DNA of 61,366 nt from Luteococcus sanguinis (GTDB taxonomy: Bacteria; Actinomycetota; Actinomycetes; Propionibacteriales; Propionibacteriaceae). The translations under genes were made by a program, and so were the position numbers. The stretch covers positions 1 to 61,366 of the forward strand of contig NZ_BAAAKI010000008.1 of assembly GCF_039527675.1 (NCBI RefSeq), read 5' to 3'. Positions 33,187 to 40,601 of the stretch are shown one piece after another. The notes beneath the pieces are model-generated. The model made no database searches. It worked only from the letters and a program-made list of their open reading frames with translations, and was not told the DNA's origin. How positions within the stretch are numbered: the stretch's first letter is position 1; each line of letters opens with the position of its first letter.

Positions 33187-33260
33187 CGCCAAAATCGCCA
33201 CGTCAGGGCAATCCGGTCCCGCCACGGGACCACATCGCTCCCAGCTGGCGAAATTGGCGG
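33187..33260. repeat. 75-nt palindromic element, copy B
   Basis: It shares GCCAAAATCGCCA, ATCCGGTCCCGCCACGGGAC and ATTGGCGG with the copy at 20998-21072, with the same spacing. The inner hairpin is weaker here (GGTCCC:GGGACC). It lies between the convergent glycine-rich and glpC genes. Confidence 0.85.
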
Positions 33261-33284
33261 ACGCAGCACCTGTTACACAACGAC

Positions 33285-33314
33285 AAGGGAGCGGCGCACC
33301 AGCGCCGCTCCCTT
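33285..33314. terminator. Perfect 13-bp terminator hairpin
   Basis: AAGGGAGCGGCGC pairs with GCGCCGCTCCCTT around ACCA. On the minus strand it lies 65 nt beyond the glpC stop, and it can also serve the plus-strand gene. Confidence 0.8.
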
Positions 33315-33320
33315 CGTCGT

Positions 33321-33339
33321 CCCTCGAAAGGCTCGGGGA
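33321..33339. repeat. PEPVEG-type repeat copy, intergenic
   Basis: CCCTCGAAAGGCTCGGGGA is an inverted, noncoding copy of the element also found inside several B12 genes. Confidence 0.6.
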
Positions 33340-33379
33340 CCGTGATCAACCGACGAACCGATCCGCCGGCCACGAGTCG

Positions 33380-34624
33380 TCAGACCAGCAGGTCGTCCGA
33401 AAGCCCGTAGGCGTAGTGCATGACCTCGACCGGGTGCACCGTCTTCACGCCGGACCCCTTGCGGATCTGCCAACGGCAGGTCTCGGTGTCGCAGGCGCCA
33501 ACACCCTCGGAGTGCTCGCGCATGTGCTCGAAGACCGGAGCCCCGACCTTCTGCGCGATCTCGTACTTCTCCTTCTTGAGCCCGTAGGTGCCCGCGATGC
33601 CGCAGCAGGGCTGGTCGGAGTCGAGCACGGTGACGCCGGGCACGAGCTCCATCAGGTGGATCGCCGGCGCCCCCATGCCCTGGCTCTTGACCTGGCAGGG
33701 CTGGTGGTACGGGATCGTGATGTTCATCTGGCGGAAGTCCATCGGCAGCTCACCCTTGTCGGCCAGCTCCAGCAAGAACTCGCTGATGTCACGAGACCGC
33801 ACGCCGACGTCGGTCAACTCCGCCGCGTCGACGCCCATGATCTCGTGCGCCTCGTGCTTCAGCATCCCGACGCACGACCCGGACGCGGACACGATCGTCA
33901 GGTCGTCGCCCGCCGCCTGCAACTGCTTGCACAGCTTCAGGACCGACTTTGTGGCCTGGTCGAACAGGCCATTGCTCTGCTCGGCGAGCCCACAGCACCC
34001 CTGCTTCGGGACCAGCACCTCATAGCCCAGGTGTTCCAGCAGCTCGATCGACTTCTTGCTGGTCTCGACCTCGAAGTAGCCACCGGCGCAACCGTGGAAG
34101 AAGATGATCGGCCCGCGGGTCGACTCCTTCTTGGGCGCGGGACGCTTCTTCAGCCAGGCTCGCAGCGTCTCGCGGTGTGCCTCGGGCATCGGGGCATCGC
34201 GGTGCACGCCGATGACCTTCTCGATGATCGTGCGCACCGGCTTGATGCCCAGTGCCGTGTTGGCGATCGGCGCCAGTGGCGACATGATCGCGCCCTCGAG
34301 CGTCGTCTGGGTGATCAGGCGATCGCGGACGGGCATGTGGTCCTTCTTCATGACCGCGCGGGCCTGCGAGTTCAGCTCCGCGATCTGGACGCCCTGGGGG
34401 CACTCCAGGGTGCAGATGCCGCACGAGCTGCAGTAATCGAGCGAATGGTCGACGCTCTCGCCCTCGCGGAAGCGCTCCGCCTGCGGACCGACGTACTTGG
34501 GCCCGCTGAACAACGGCGTGACGCGGGAGACCGGGCACACCGTCTCGCAGATCGTGCACTTCACACAGTGGTCGAGGGTCGCGCGGCTCAGTTCGTGGCC
34601 GGCGAAGTCCAGTGCGTCGCTCAT
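33380..34624 (-). CDS. glpC: Anaerobic glycerol-3-phosphate dehydrogenase subunit C
   Basis: GlpC anchors the GlpAB dehydrogenase to the membrane and passes electrons to the menaquinone pool. Two ferredoxin-type 4Fe-4S motifs are clear: CVKCTICETVCPV and CSSCGICTLECPQ. Two CCG (cysteine-rich) domains follow, with CCGLAEQS and CCGIAGTYG and matching upstream cysteines. At 414 aa it is full length. It overlaps glpB by 4 nt. Confidence 0.95.
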   Translation of the reverse strand: MSDALDFAGHELSRATLDHCVKCTICETVCPVSRVTPLFSGPKYVGPQAERFREGESVDHSLDYCSSCGICTLECPQGVQIAELNSQARAVMKKDHMPVRDRLITQTTLEGAIMSPLAPIANTALGIKPVRTIIEKVIGVHRDAPMPEAHRETLRAWLKKRPAPKKESTRGPIIFFHGCAGGYFEVETSKKSIELLEHLGYEVLVPKQGCCGLAEQSNGLFDQATKSVLKLCKQLQAAGDDLTIVSASGSCVGMLKHEAHEIMGVDAAELTDVGVRSRDISEFLLELADKGELPMDFRQMNITIPYHQPCQVKSQGMGAPAIHLMELVPGVTVLDSDQPCCGIAGTYGLKKEKYEIAQKVGAPVFEHMREHSEGVGACDTETCRWQIRKGSGVKTVHPVEVMHYAYGLSDDLLV

Positions 34625-35931
34625 CGGTTGCCTCCATCAGTTTCGGTGTCTGCTCCACGCCGTGGGGCTGCGGTGCCGGCGGCTGCGCGCGCGGCGATGA
34701 TCGAGTCGGCCGCGCGGATCGCGCTGGCCACGGCGATGCCTTCGCCCGACTTCTCAGTCCAGCGTTGTGCACCGGCGAGCACGCCGCCGGCAGCCCGCAC
34801 GTTGGGGTGGGCCACCTGCCCGTCGGTACCGAGGACGCGCATCTGGTCGTCCACACGCAGCCCGGCCTTGAACAGCGGCTGGTCGTGGCCCCAGTAGTCG
34901 CCATGCACCATGTCGGCGACCGAACCGCCGTGCACGGGCAGGCCCAGCACCGTCTCGGACAGCGTGTTGTGCGAGTCGAGCAGCAGCCCGCCGGACTCGA
35001 AACCGCCCGTGGCAAGGATGAACTCGTCGGCGGTGTACTCCTGGTGGTGCCCGGTGCCTTCGATCGTCACCCCCGCCAGGCGGTCGCCCTCGTAACGGGC
35101 GGTGAAGGCCCTGGTGCCGTTGACGAAGCGGACGCGTGCGTCCTTGACGGCGTGCACCAGTGCGGTGTTCTGCCGGATGCCCGGCACGGACGGTGGGGGC
35201 AGCGGGACCTCGAAGACCGGCGCGCCGATCCGCTCCGCCAGGTCCTTCCACAGCTCGGGCGTGGTGCCCAGCACCGCGGGAAGTCCTACGGTCTCGGCCT
35301 CGGACACCACCGCCCGGACGGCCTTGGCGAAGCGTTCCCGCTGCGCCGGGTCGTCCAGGGCTCGGGCGATGGTCAGCGCGTTCGAGTCAGCCTCGGCGCG
35401 TGCCTCGAAGTCGATCATCGCGTGGCGGGCGGTCACCCGGCCGCCGTCGGGCAGCTCGGTGCGGTTCAGGTTGTCGGCGACCAGCTGCGGGTAGAAGTCC
35501 TTGAGCTGGCGGATGCCGACGAAGCAGTACTTCTTGCCCGCCTCGGCGGCGCCGGCGGCCATCGACGGCGGCACCAACGCGGTCGGACGCAGCGCACCGA
35601 CGGCGGTGGGCAACAGCACATTGCGATCCACCGATCCGGTCAGCTGCTCGGCACCCAGCACGTCCGCGAGCCAGTGGACGCCAGTCCGGACGCCCTCGAC
35701 GCCGAGCACCGCGTAGGGGTGCTCGGGGTTGTCGGCGACGAAGGAGTCGAGCGCCTGCAGCGGTTCGTTGACCCGGGTGGGGGTGTAGCCGAGGACGTCG
35801 ACCGTCCCCTGGCCCAGTTGGATGCCCCCGAGGCCCTTGGTGAGCAGGGTCACCGTGAGTCCGGCCTGGCGCAGGCGCAGCGCCGCGGAGAGTCCCGCGA
35901 GCCCGGCCCCGATGACGACCACGTCGCTCAT
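34621..35931 (-). CDS. glpB: Anaerobic glycerol-3-phosphate dehydrogenase subunit B
   Basis: GlpB is the FMN/FAD-binding partner in the anaerobic G3P dehydrogenase. The Rossmann motif VVVIGAGLAGLSAALRL opens the protein, and later parts, including ATGGFESGGLLLDS and RAAGGVLAGAQRW, match FAD-dependent succinate-dehydrogenase-like folds. Its 436 aa is usual. It overlaps both neighbours in the order glpA-glpB-glpC, so the complex is made from one mRNA. Confidence 0.93.
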   Translation of the reverse strand: MSDVVVIGAGLAGLSAALRLRQAGLTVTLLTKGLGGIQLGQGTVDVLGYTPTRVNEPLQALDSFVADNPEHPYAVLGVEGVRTGVHWLADVLGAEQLTGSVDRNVLLPTAVGALRPTALVPPSMAAGAAEAGKKYCFVGIRQLKDFYPQLVADNLNRTELPDGGRVTARHAMIDFEARAEADSNALTIARALDDPAQRERFAKAVRAVVSEAETVGLPAVLGTTPELWKDLAERIGAPVFEVPLPPPSVPGIRQNTALVHAVKDARVRFVNGTRAFTARYEGDRLAGVTIEGTGHHQEYTADEFILATGGFESGGLLLDSHNTLSETVLGLPVHGGSVADMVHGDYWGHDQPLFKAGLRVDDQMRVLGTDGQVAHPNVRAAGGVLAGAQRWTEKSGEGIAVASAIRAADSIIAARAAAGTAAPRRGADTETDGGNR

Positions 35932-37622
35932 CGCGTGGCTCCTTCCTGGAGGGTCTTGGCCTCGATCGTCTGCGCATCACCGGTCTGGTCGGCGGGTGGT
36001 GTTGCGTCTGGTTGCGTGTCCGGAACGGCAAACTGCTCCTTGTCCTCACCCGGAATCACGGCCGCGCCCTCCGGCAGGTGCTCGATGTCGAGCGTTCCCT
36101 TGAAGATCCAGTTGTCGAGCGCGGTCTGGCGCACCTGGTCGCCGTAGAGGATCGGCCACAGGCCCATCCAGCGGTTCTTGAGGAAGAGCCGCAGCTGCTC
36201 GGTGGCCTCGGCGGTGTCGGCGAAGCCGTGCTCGACGGCGATGCCGGCCGCACGGGTGGAGCAGAAACCTCCCTGACAAGGGCCCATGCCCAGACGCAGC
36301 TGGCGCCGCAGGTCGTCGAAGGTGGCCTCCGGGTGGTCGTCCATCAAACCGGTGAGCATCTTCTTGCTGAGCAGCTCGCACTCGCAGATGATCTGGTCCT
36401 CGAGCCGGTCGTGCTCGCGCTCCTCCAACCGGTGGGTGACCACGTAGTTCTTGCCGCTCTCCGACTTCGGCACCGCCTCGGTGTCGGTGGTGCACGGACG
36501 GTCATCGCCGAGCTGCTCGCACATGATGTCAGTGATGTTCTTGGCCATCAGGCGGTAGGTGGTGAGCTTGCCGCCCGAGATGGTCAGCAGTCCCTTCACG
36601 CCGTCGCGCTCCTCGTGGTCGAGGATGCTCATGCCGCGGCTCATGTGGCGAGTGTCGGTGAGCGCGACGCGGGAGTCCTTCACCAGCGGACGGGCACCCG
36701 ACCAGGCGTGCACCGCGCGCGCCTGGCGGAAGCCCGGGATCAGTGCCTCGCCGGCGTCCAGCATCTGCTGCACCTCGTCGCGCGGGATGGCGAGCTTGTC
36801 GGGGTCATCCACCTTCACGTCCGTGGTGCCGATGATGCAGACGGTGTGCACGGGGACGAGGATGTCGCCGTCGGCCGGGTAGATGCACCGGTTGACGACG
36901 GTGTTCACCAGCCGGTGGTTCATCGCGATCATGATGCCGCGGCCGGGCACGACCTCGACGCCGGGGCAGTCGGCCATGGCGGCGATCTGGCCGGCCCATG
37001 GACCGCCAGCGTTGATGACGAAGCGGCAGTCGATGGTCACCTGTTGGTCCTTCTTCAGGTCGCGGCAGATGACGCCGGTGACCTGATCACCGTCGCGGGT
37101 GATCTTCTCGACCGCGTGATAGGGCAGCACGGTGGCGCCGTGGTCAATCGCGGAGTGTGCCGCGCCCCAGACCATCTGCCAGCCGTCGACGGTGCCGTCC
37201 TGGACGGCGAAGGCTCGCTTGATGCCGCGGTTCAGGCGGGGCTCGCGGCGCAACGCGTCCGCGATCGAGATCTCCTCGCAAGGAACCTTGGTCGCGTCGG
37301 CGGCGGCCTGGAACTTGTCGGCGTGCTCCTCGGTGTCCTCGGGGGTGACGACGAACAGGCCCCCGGTGGCCTCGACGGCGTCGGCGTGGATGCGCGTGAT
37401 GATCGCGTTCTCCTGCGCGCACTCGGTGGCCGAGTGGGGGTCGGAAACCACATAGCGTCCGCCGGAGTGCAACAGGCCGTGATAGCGGCCCGTCGTCCCC
37501 TGGCCCAGGTCGGCGCGGTCCACCAGGATCGCCTTGTAGCCGCGCATCGCGACGTCGCGCACGACGCCAGCGCCGGTCGCGCCGCCGCCGACCACGACCA
37601 CGTCGGCCTGCAACCTGCTCAT
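35928..37622 (-). CDS. glpA: Anaerobic glycerol-3-phosphate dehydrogenase subunit A
   Basis: The catalytic flavoprotein that oxidises glycerol-3-phosphate to dihydroxyacetone phosphate. DVVVVGGGATGAGVVRDVAMRG binds FAD, and GGRYVVSDPHSATEC and ISGGKLTTYRLMA are conserved GlpA/GlpD motifs. The C-terminal BFD-like [2Fe-2S] domain is visible with CECELLSKKML and CQGGFCSTR. ATG at 37622 has GGGGAG just upstream. It is the first gene of the operon. A weak CRP/GlxR-like half palindrome (TGTGA-N6-GCACC) lies at 37668-37683; regulation by it is only a guess. Confidence 0.95.
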   Translation of the reverse strand: MSRLQADVVVVGGGATGAGVVRDVAMRGYKAILVDRADLGQGTTGRYHGLLHSGGRYVVSDPHSATECAQENAIITRIHADAVEATGGLFVVTPEDTEEHADKFQAAADATKVPCEEISIADALRREPRLNRGIKRAFAVQDGTVDGWQMVWGAAHSAIDHGATVLPYHAVEKITRDGDQVTGVICRDLKKDQQVTIDCRFVINAGGPWAGQIAAMADCPGVEVVPGRGIMIAMNHRLVNTVVNRCIYPADGDILVPVHTVCIIGTTDVKVDDPDKLAIPRDEVQQMLDAGEALIPGFRQARAVHAWSGARPLVKDSRVALTDTRHMSRGMSILDHEERDGVKGLLTISGGKLTTYRLMAKNITDIMCEQLGDDRPCTTDTEAVPKSESGKNYVVTHRLEEREHDRLEDQIICECELLSKKMLTGLMDDHPEATFDDLRRQLRLGMGPCQGGFCSTRAAGIAVEHGFADTAEATEQLRLFLKNRWMGLWPILYGDQVRQTALDNWIFKGTLDIEHLPEGAAVIPGEDKEQFAVPDTQPDATPPADQTGDAQTIEAKTLQEGATR

Positions 37623-37863
37623 GCTGGTCTCCCCTCTGTGATGGGCCCCAGTGCCCACCGAAGTCACTGTGAGCCTAGGCACCAGCCCACGCCACTGCAC
37701 CACCCAGTAGGGGATTCAGGCGCTCGTGCACCCCTGCGCAGTGGTGTTGCACGTACGTTCAGCGTCCGATGGCCGCGCTTGCGATCGTCACCCGGAGGGT
37801 GCCCTTGCGATGGCGGGAGAGAATCGTCACTCTGGAGGGACCGCTCACGCCAAAGGAGTCCTG

Positions 37864-38811
37864 TTGTCCGACGACACCACCACTCGACCCGTTGCCCTGG
37901 TCGCCGGAGCTTCCCGCGGTCTGGGGCTGCTGCTGGCGACCGAGTTCGCCCGGCGCGGCTATGACCTGGCCCTGTGCTCCCGCAACCAGGCCAGCCTTGA
38001 CGAGGCCGCGGCGCAACTGGCGGCCGAGGTCCCCGGGACGCGCGTGCTGGCCCAGCCCTGCGACGTCGCCGACCAGGACGCGGTGAGCGCCTTCGTCGAA
38101 CGGATGTGGAAAGAGTTCGGCGCGATCGACGCCGCCGTCCACGTCGCTGGGATCATCCAGGTGGGGCCCTGGCAGGCGACCACCCACCAACACTTCGAGC
38201 AGGCCATCGACGTGATGTTGTGGGGTCCGATCAATCTGGCCCTGGCCGTGCTGCCGAAGATGGTCGAGCGGGGCTCGGGCCGATTCGGCGTCGTCACCTC
38301 CATCGGCGGCAAGGTCTCCCCGCCGCGACTGCTGCCCTACAACGTCGCCAAGTTCGGTGCCGTTGGCCTGGTCGAGGGCCTGTCGGCCGAACTCGCGGGG
38401 ACGGGCGTCACCGCCACCACGCTGGTGCCCGGCCTGATGCGAACCGGTTCCCACACCCAGGCCACCTTCTACGGCGATCCCGCCAAGCAGTACGCCTGGT
38501 TCGGGCCCTCGGCCTCGCTGCCACTGCTCTCGATGGACGCCGAGCGCGCCACCAGGAAGATGGTGGATGGGGTGGTGCGCGGACGTCCGGTGGTGCACAT
38601 CTCTCCGCTGGCCCAGATCGGCTCGCGGGTGCACGGTCTCGCCCCGTCGTTGACCGTGCGGGCGATGGGGTTGGCCAGTCGCCTGTTGCCCACCGGCGAC
38701 GATCCCGAGGTGGTCCCGGGGACGGTCGCCAAGGAGCGCCTGTCGTCCCCGCTGGTCGACCGGCTGACGGCTCTGGGCGACCGTGCCGCCCGCAAGAACA
38801 ACGAGGTCTGA
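37864..38811 (+). CDS. Short-chain dehydrogenase/reductase
   Basis: A classical SDR of about 315 aa. The cofactor motif is LVAGASRGLGLLLATEFAR, the stabilising motif is VHVAGI (in place of NNAG), and the catalytic Tyr/Lys pair is in PYNVAK (Y159, K163) after a SIGGKVSPP serine region. An extra 60-residue C-terminal part is typical of some membrane-associated SDRs. The substrate is unknown. I chose the TTG at 37864 because AAAGGAG lies 5 nt before it; an upstream ATG (37810) adds a non-conserved tail. The next gene starts 3 nt after the stop. Confidence 0.82.
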   Translation: MSDDTTTRPVALVAGASRGLGLLLATEFARRGYDLALCSRNQASLDEAAAQLAAEVPGTRVLAQPCDVADQDAVSAFVERMWKEFGAIDAAVHVAGIIQVGPWQATTHQHFEQAIDVMLWGPINLALAVLPKMVERGSGRFGVVTSIGGKVSPPRLLPYNVAKFGAVGLVEGLSAELAGTGVTATTLVPGLMRTGSHTQATFYGDPAKQYAWFGPSASLPLLSMDAERATRKMVDGVVRGRPVVHISPLAQIGSRVHGLAPSLTVRAMGLASRLLPTGDDPEVVPGTVAKERLSSPLVDRLTALGDRAARKNNEV

Positions 38812-38813
38812 GG

Positions 38814-39245
38814 GTGCGGCTGTGGAGCCTGCACCCGCAACTGCTCGACCGGGCCGCGCTGGTGGCCGGCTGGCGTGAGGGCCTGTTGGCGCAGGCGGTG
38901 TTGCTGGAGCGGACCAAGGGCTACCGAAACCATCCCCAGCTGGACCGTTTCCGTGCGCACCCCCAGCCACCGCAGGCGGTGGCTGCCTGGTTGCTGGCAC
39001 TGGCCGACGAGGCGGACGCCCGGGGCTATCGCTTCGACCGCTCCCGGGTGTTCTCGGAGCCGATCCTCGCCCCGGCCTTGGAGGTGACCACCGGGCAGCT
39101 GGAATTCGAGCTGGAGCACCTCCGCGCCAAGGTCATCGTCCGCCAGCCTGACTGGCGCGCGAAGCTGCCCGAACGCGACGCACGTCCACATCCCTTGTTC
39201 ACCAGCGTTCCCGGCGGGGTCGAGGCCTGGGAAAGGGCCCATTGA
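38814..39245 (+). CDS. Pyrimidine dimer DNA glycosylase (T4 endonuclease V-like)
   Basis: A 143-aa protein with the bacterial pyrimidine-dimer glycosylase pattern: MRLWSLHPQLLDRAALVAGWREGL at the N-terminus, QAVLLERTKGYRNHPQLDRF and a late LFTSVPGGVEAWE. T4 endonuclease V-type enzymes start repair of UV-induced thymine dimers. The GTG at 38814 is 3 nt after the SDR stop, so the two genes are probably co-transcribed. Other members are known only by homology, so the exact substrate is inferred. Confidence 0.75.
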   Translation: MRLWSLHPQLLDRAALVAGWREGLLAQAVLLERTKGYRNHPQLDRFRAHPQPPQAVAAWLLALADEADARGYRFDRSRVFSEPILAPALEVTTGQLEFELEHLRAKVIVRQPDWRAKLPERDARPHPLFTSVPGGVEAWERAH

Positions 39246-39311
39246 CCGCCGCCGCGTCGCAGTCCTAGCCTCGTGTCACACACCAGAAAATGTCGAGAGA
39301 GGCCGAATTCA

Positions 39312-40427
39312 ATGAAGATTTCCGTGCCCACCGAGGTCAAGAACCGTGAATATCGCGTCGCCATCACGCCTGTCGGGGTGCACGAACTCGTCCAGCACGG
39401 TCACGAGGTCTTCGTCCAGGCCGGAGCCGGGGCCGGTTCGTCCATCACGGACGAGGAGTACGCCGCCCAGGGCGCGACGATCCTTCCCGACGCCGAGCAG
39501 ACCTGGCAGGCCGGCGAGATGGTGATGAAGGTCAAGGAACCGGTGGAGGCCGAGTACGGGTTTCTGCGCGACGACCTGGTGTTGTTCACCTACCTGCACC
39601 TGGCCGCCGACCGGCCGCAGACCGACGCCCTGCTGGCAGCCGGCACCACGGCGATCGCCTACGAGACGGTGCAGTCGGCCAATGGTGCGCTGCCGCTGCT
39701 GTACCCGATGAGCGAGGTGGCTGGCTGTCTCGCGCCGCAGGTCGGGGCGGCGCAGCTGATGAAGGCGGCCGGCGGACGCGGAGTCCTGCTGGGCGGCGTA
39801 GGCGGCGTGCAACAGGCCAAGGTCGTCATCCTCGGTGCTGGCGTCGCGGGCCAGAATGCGGCCCAGATCTCGATGGGCATGGGCGCGGACGTGACGATGC
39901 TGGACGTCGACCTGGAGAAGCTCCGCCACGCCTACTGGCGTTACGGCAACAAGGTGCATGCGCTGACCAGCTCGTCGCTGGCGGTGCGCCAGCACGTCTG
40001 CGAAGCCGACCTGGTGATCGGCACGGTGCTGGTGCCGGGAGCGCGGGCCCCCAAACTGGTCACCAACGAGATGGTGGCCCAGATGAAGCCCGGTTCGGTG
40101 CTGGTGGACGTGGCGATCGACCAGGGCGGCTGCTTCGAGGACTCCCGTCCGACCACCCACGACGACCCGACCTTCGGCGTCCACCACTCGATCTTCTACT
40201 GCGTCGCGAACATGCCGGGCGCGGTGCCCAACACGTCCACCTGGGCGCTGACCAACTCGACGCTGCCCTACGCCGTCCAGCTCGCTGACAAGGGCTGGCA
40301 GCGGGCCTGCCGCGAGAATGTGGCGCTCGCCAAGGGCGTGAACACCGCCGACGGGAAGCTCGCGACCCCCGGTGTCGCCGAGGCCTTCGACCTGCCGTTG
40401 AGCCAGCTGGAGGACGTCCTGGGCTGA
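39312..40427 (+). CDS. ald: Alanine dehydrogenase
   Basis: Ald interconverts L-alanine and pyruvate plus ammonia with NAD. The N-terminal substrate domain has MKISVPTEVKNREYRVAITP, and VKEPVEAEYGFLRDDLVLFTYLHLAAD carries the pyruvate-binding Lys and His. NAD binds at KVVILGAGVAGQNAAQISMGMGADV, and VVDVAIDQGGC is here VLVDVAIDQGGCFEDS. Length 371 aa is standard. ATG 39312 follows a GAGAGAGG stretch. It could supply pyruvate from alanine or recycle NADH. Confidence 0.95.
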   Translation: MKISVPTEVKNREYRVAITPVGVHELVQHGHEVFVQAGAGAGSSITDEEYAAQGATILPDAEQTWQAGEMVMKVKEPVEAEYGFLRDDLVLFTYLHLAADRPQTDALLAAGTTAIAYETVQSANGALPLLYPMSEVAGCLAPQVGAAQLMKAAGGRGVLLGGVGGVQQAKVVILGAGVAGQNAAQISMGMGADVTMLDVDLEKLRHAYWRYGNKVHALTSSSLAVRQHVCEADLVIGTVLVPGARAPKLVTNEMVAQMKPGSVLVDVAIDQGGCFEDSRPTTHDDPTFGVHHSIFYCVANMPGAVPNTSTWALTNSTLPYAVQLADKGWQRACRENVALAKGVNTADGKLATPGVAEAFDLPLSQLEDVLG

Positions 40428-40601
40428 ACCAGCGGCTGAAAACCGGACGGATCGGGCCATTTGCACGGTCCAATCGCCGAACAGGCCTGCTGGCGTCCGA
40501 TTCCCAGCAGCACGGCCCGCCACCCGACCTGGAATGTCCATCCATCGACCGAAAGCGACCCCGCCCGTCCAGGCGCCAGGCGCCCGGGTTTGAATGGACC
40601 C

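Noticed and set aside
37668..37683. CRP/GlxR site in front of glpA
   Set aside because: Only one half-site (TGTGA) is good; the other matches poorly, so it is not listed as a feature.
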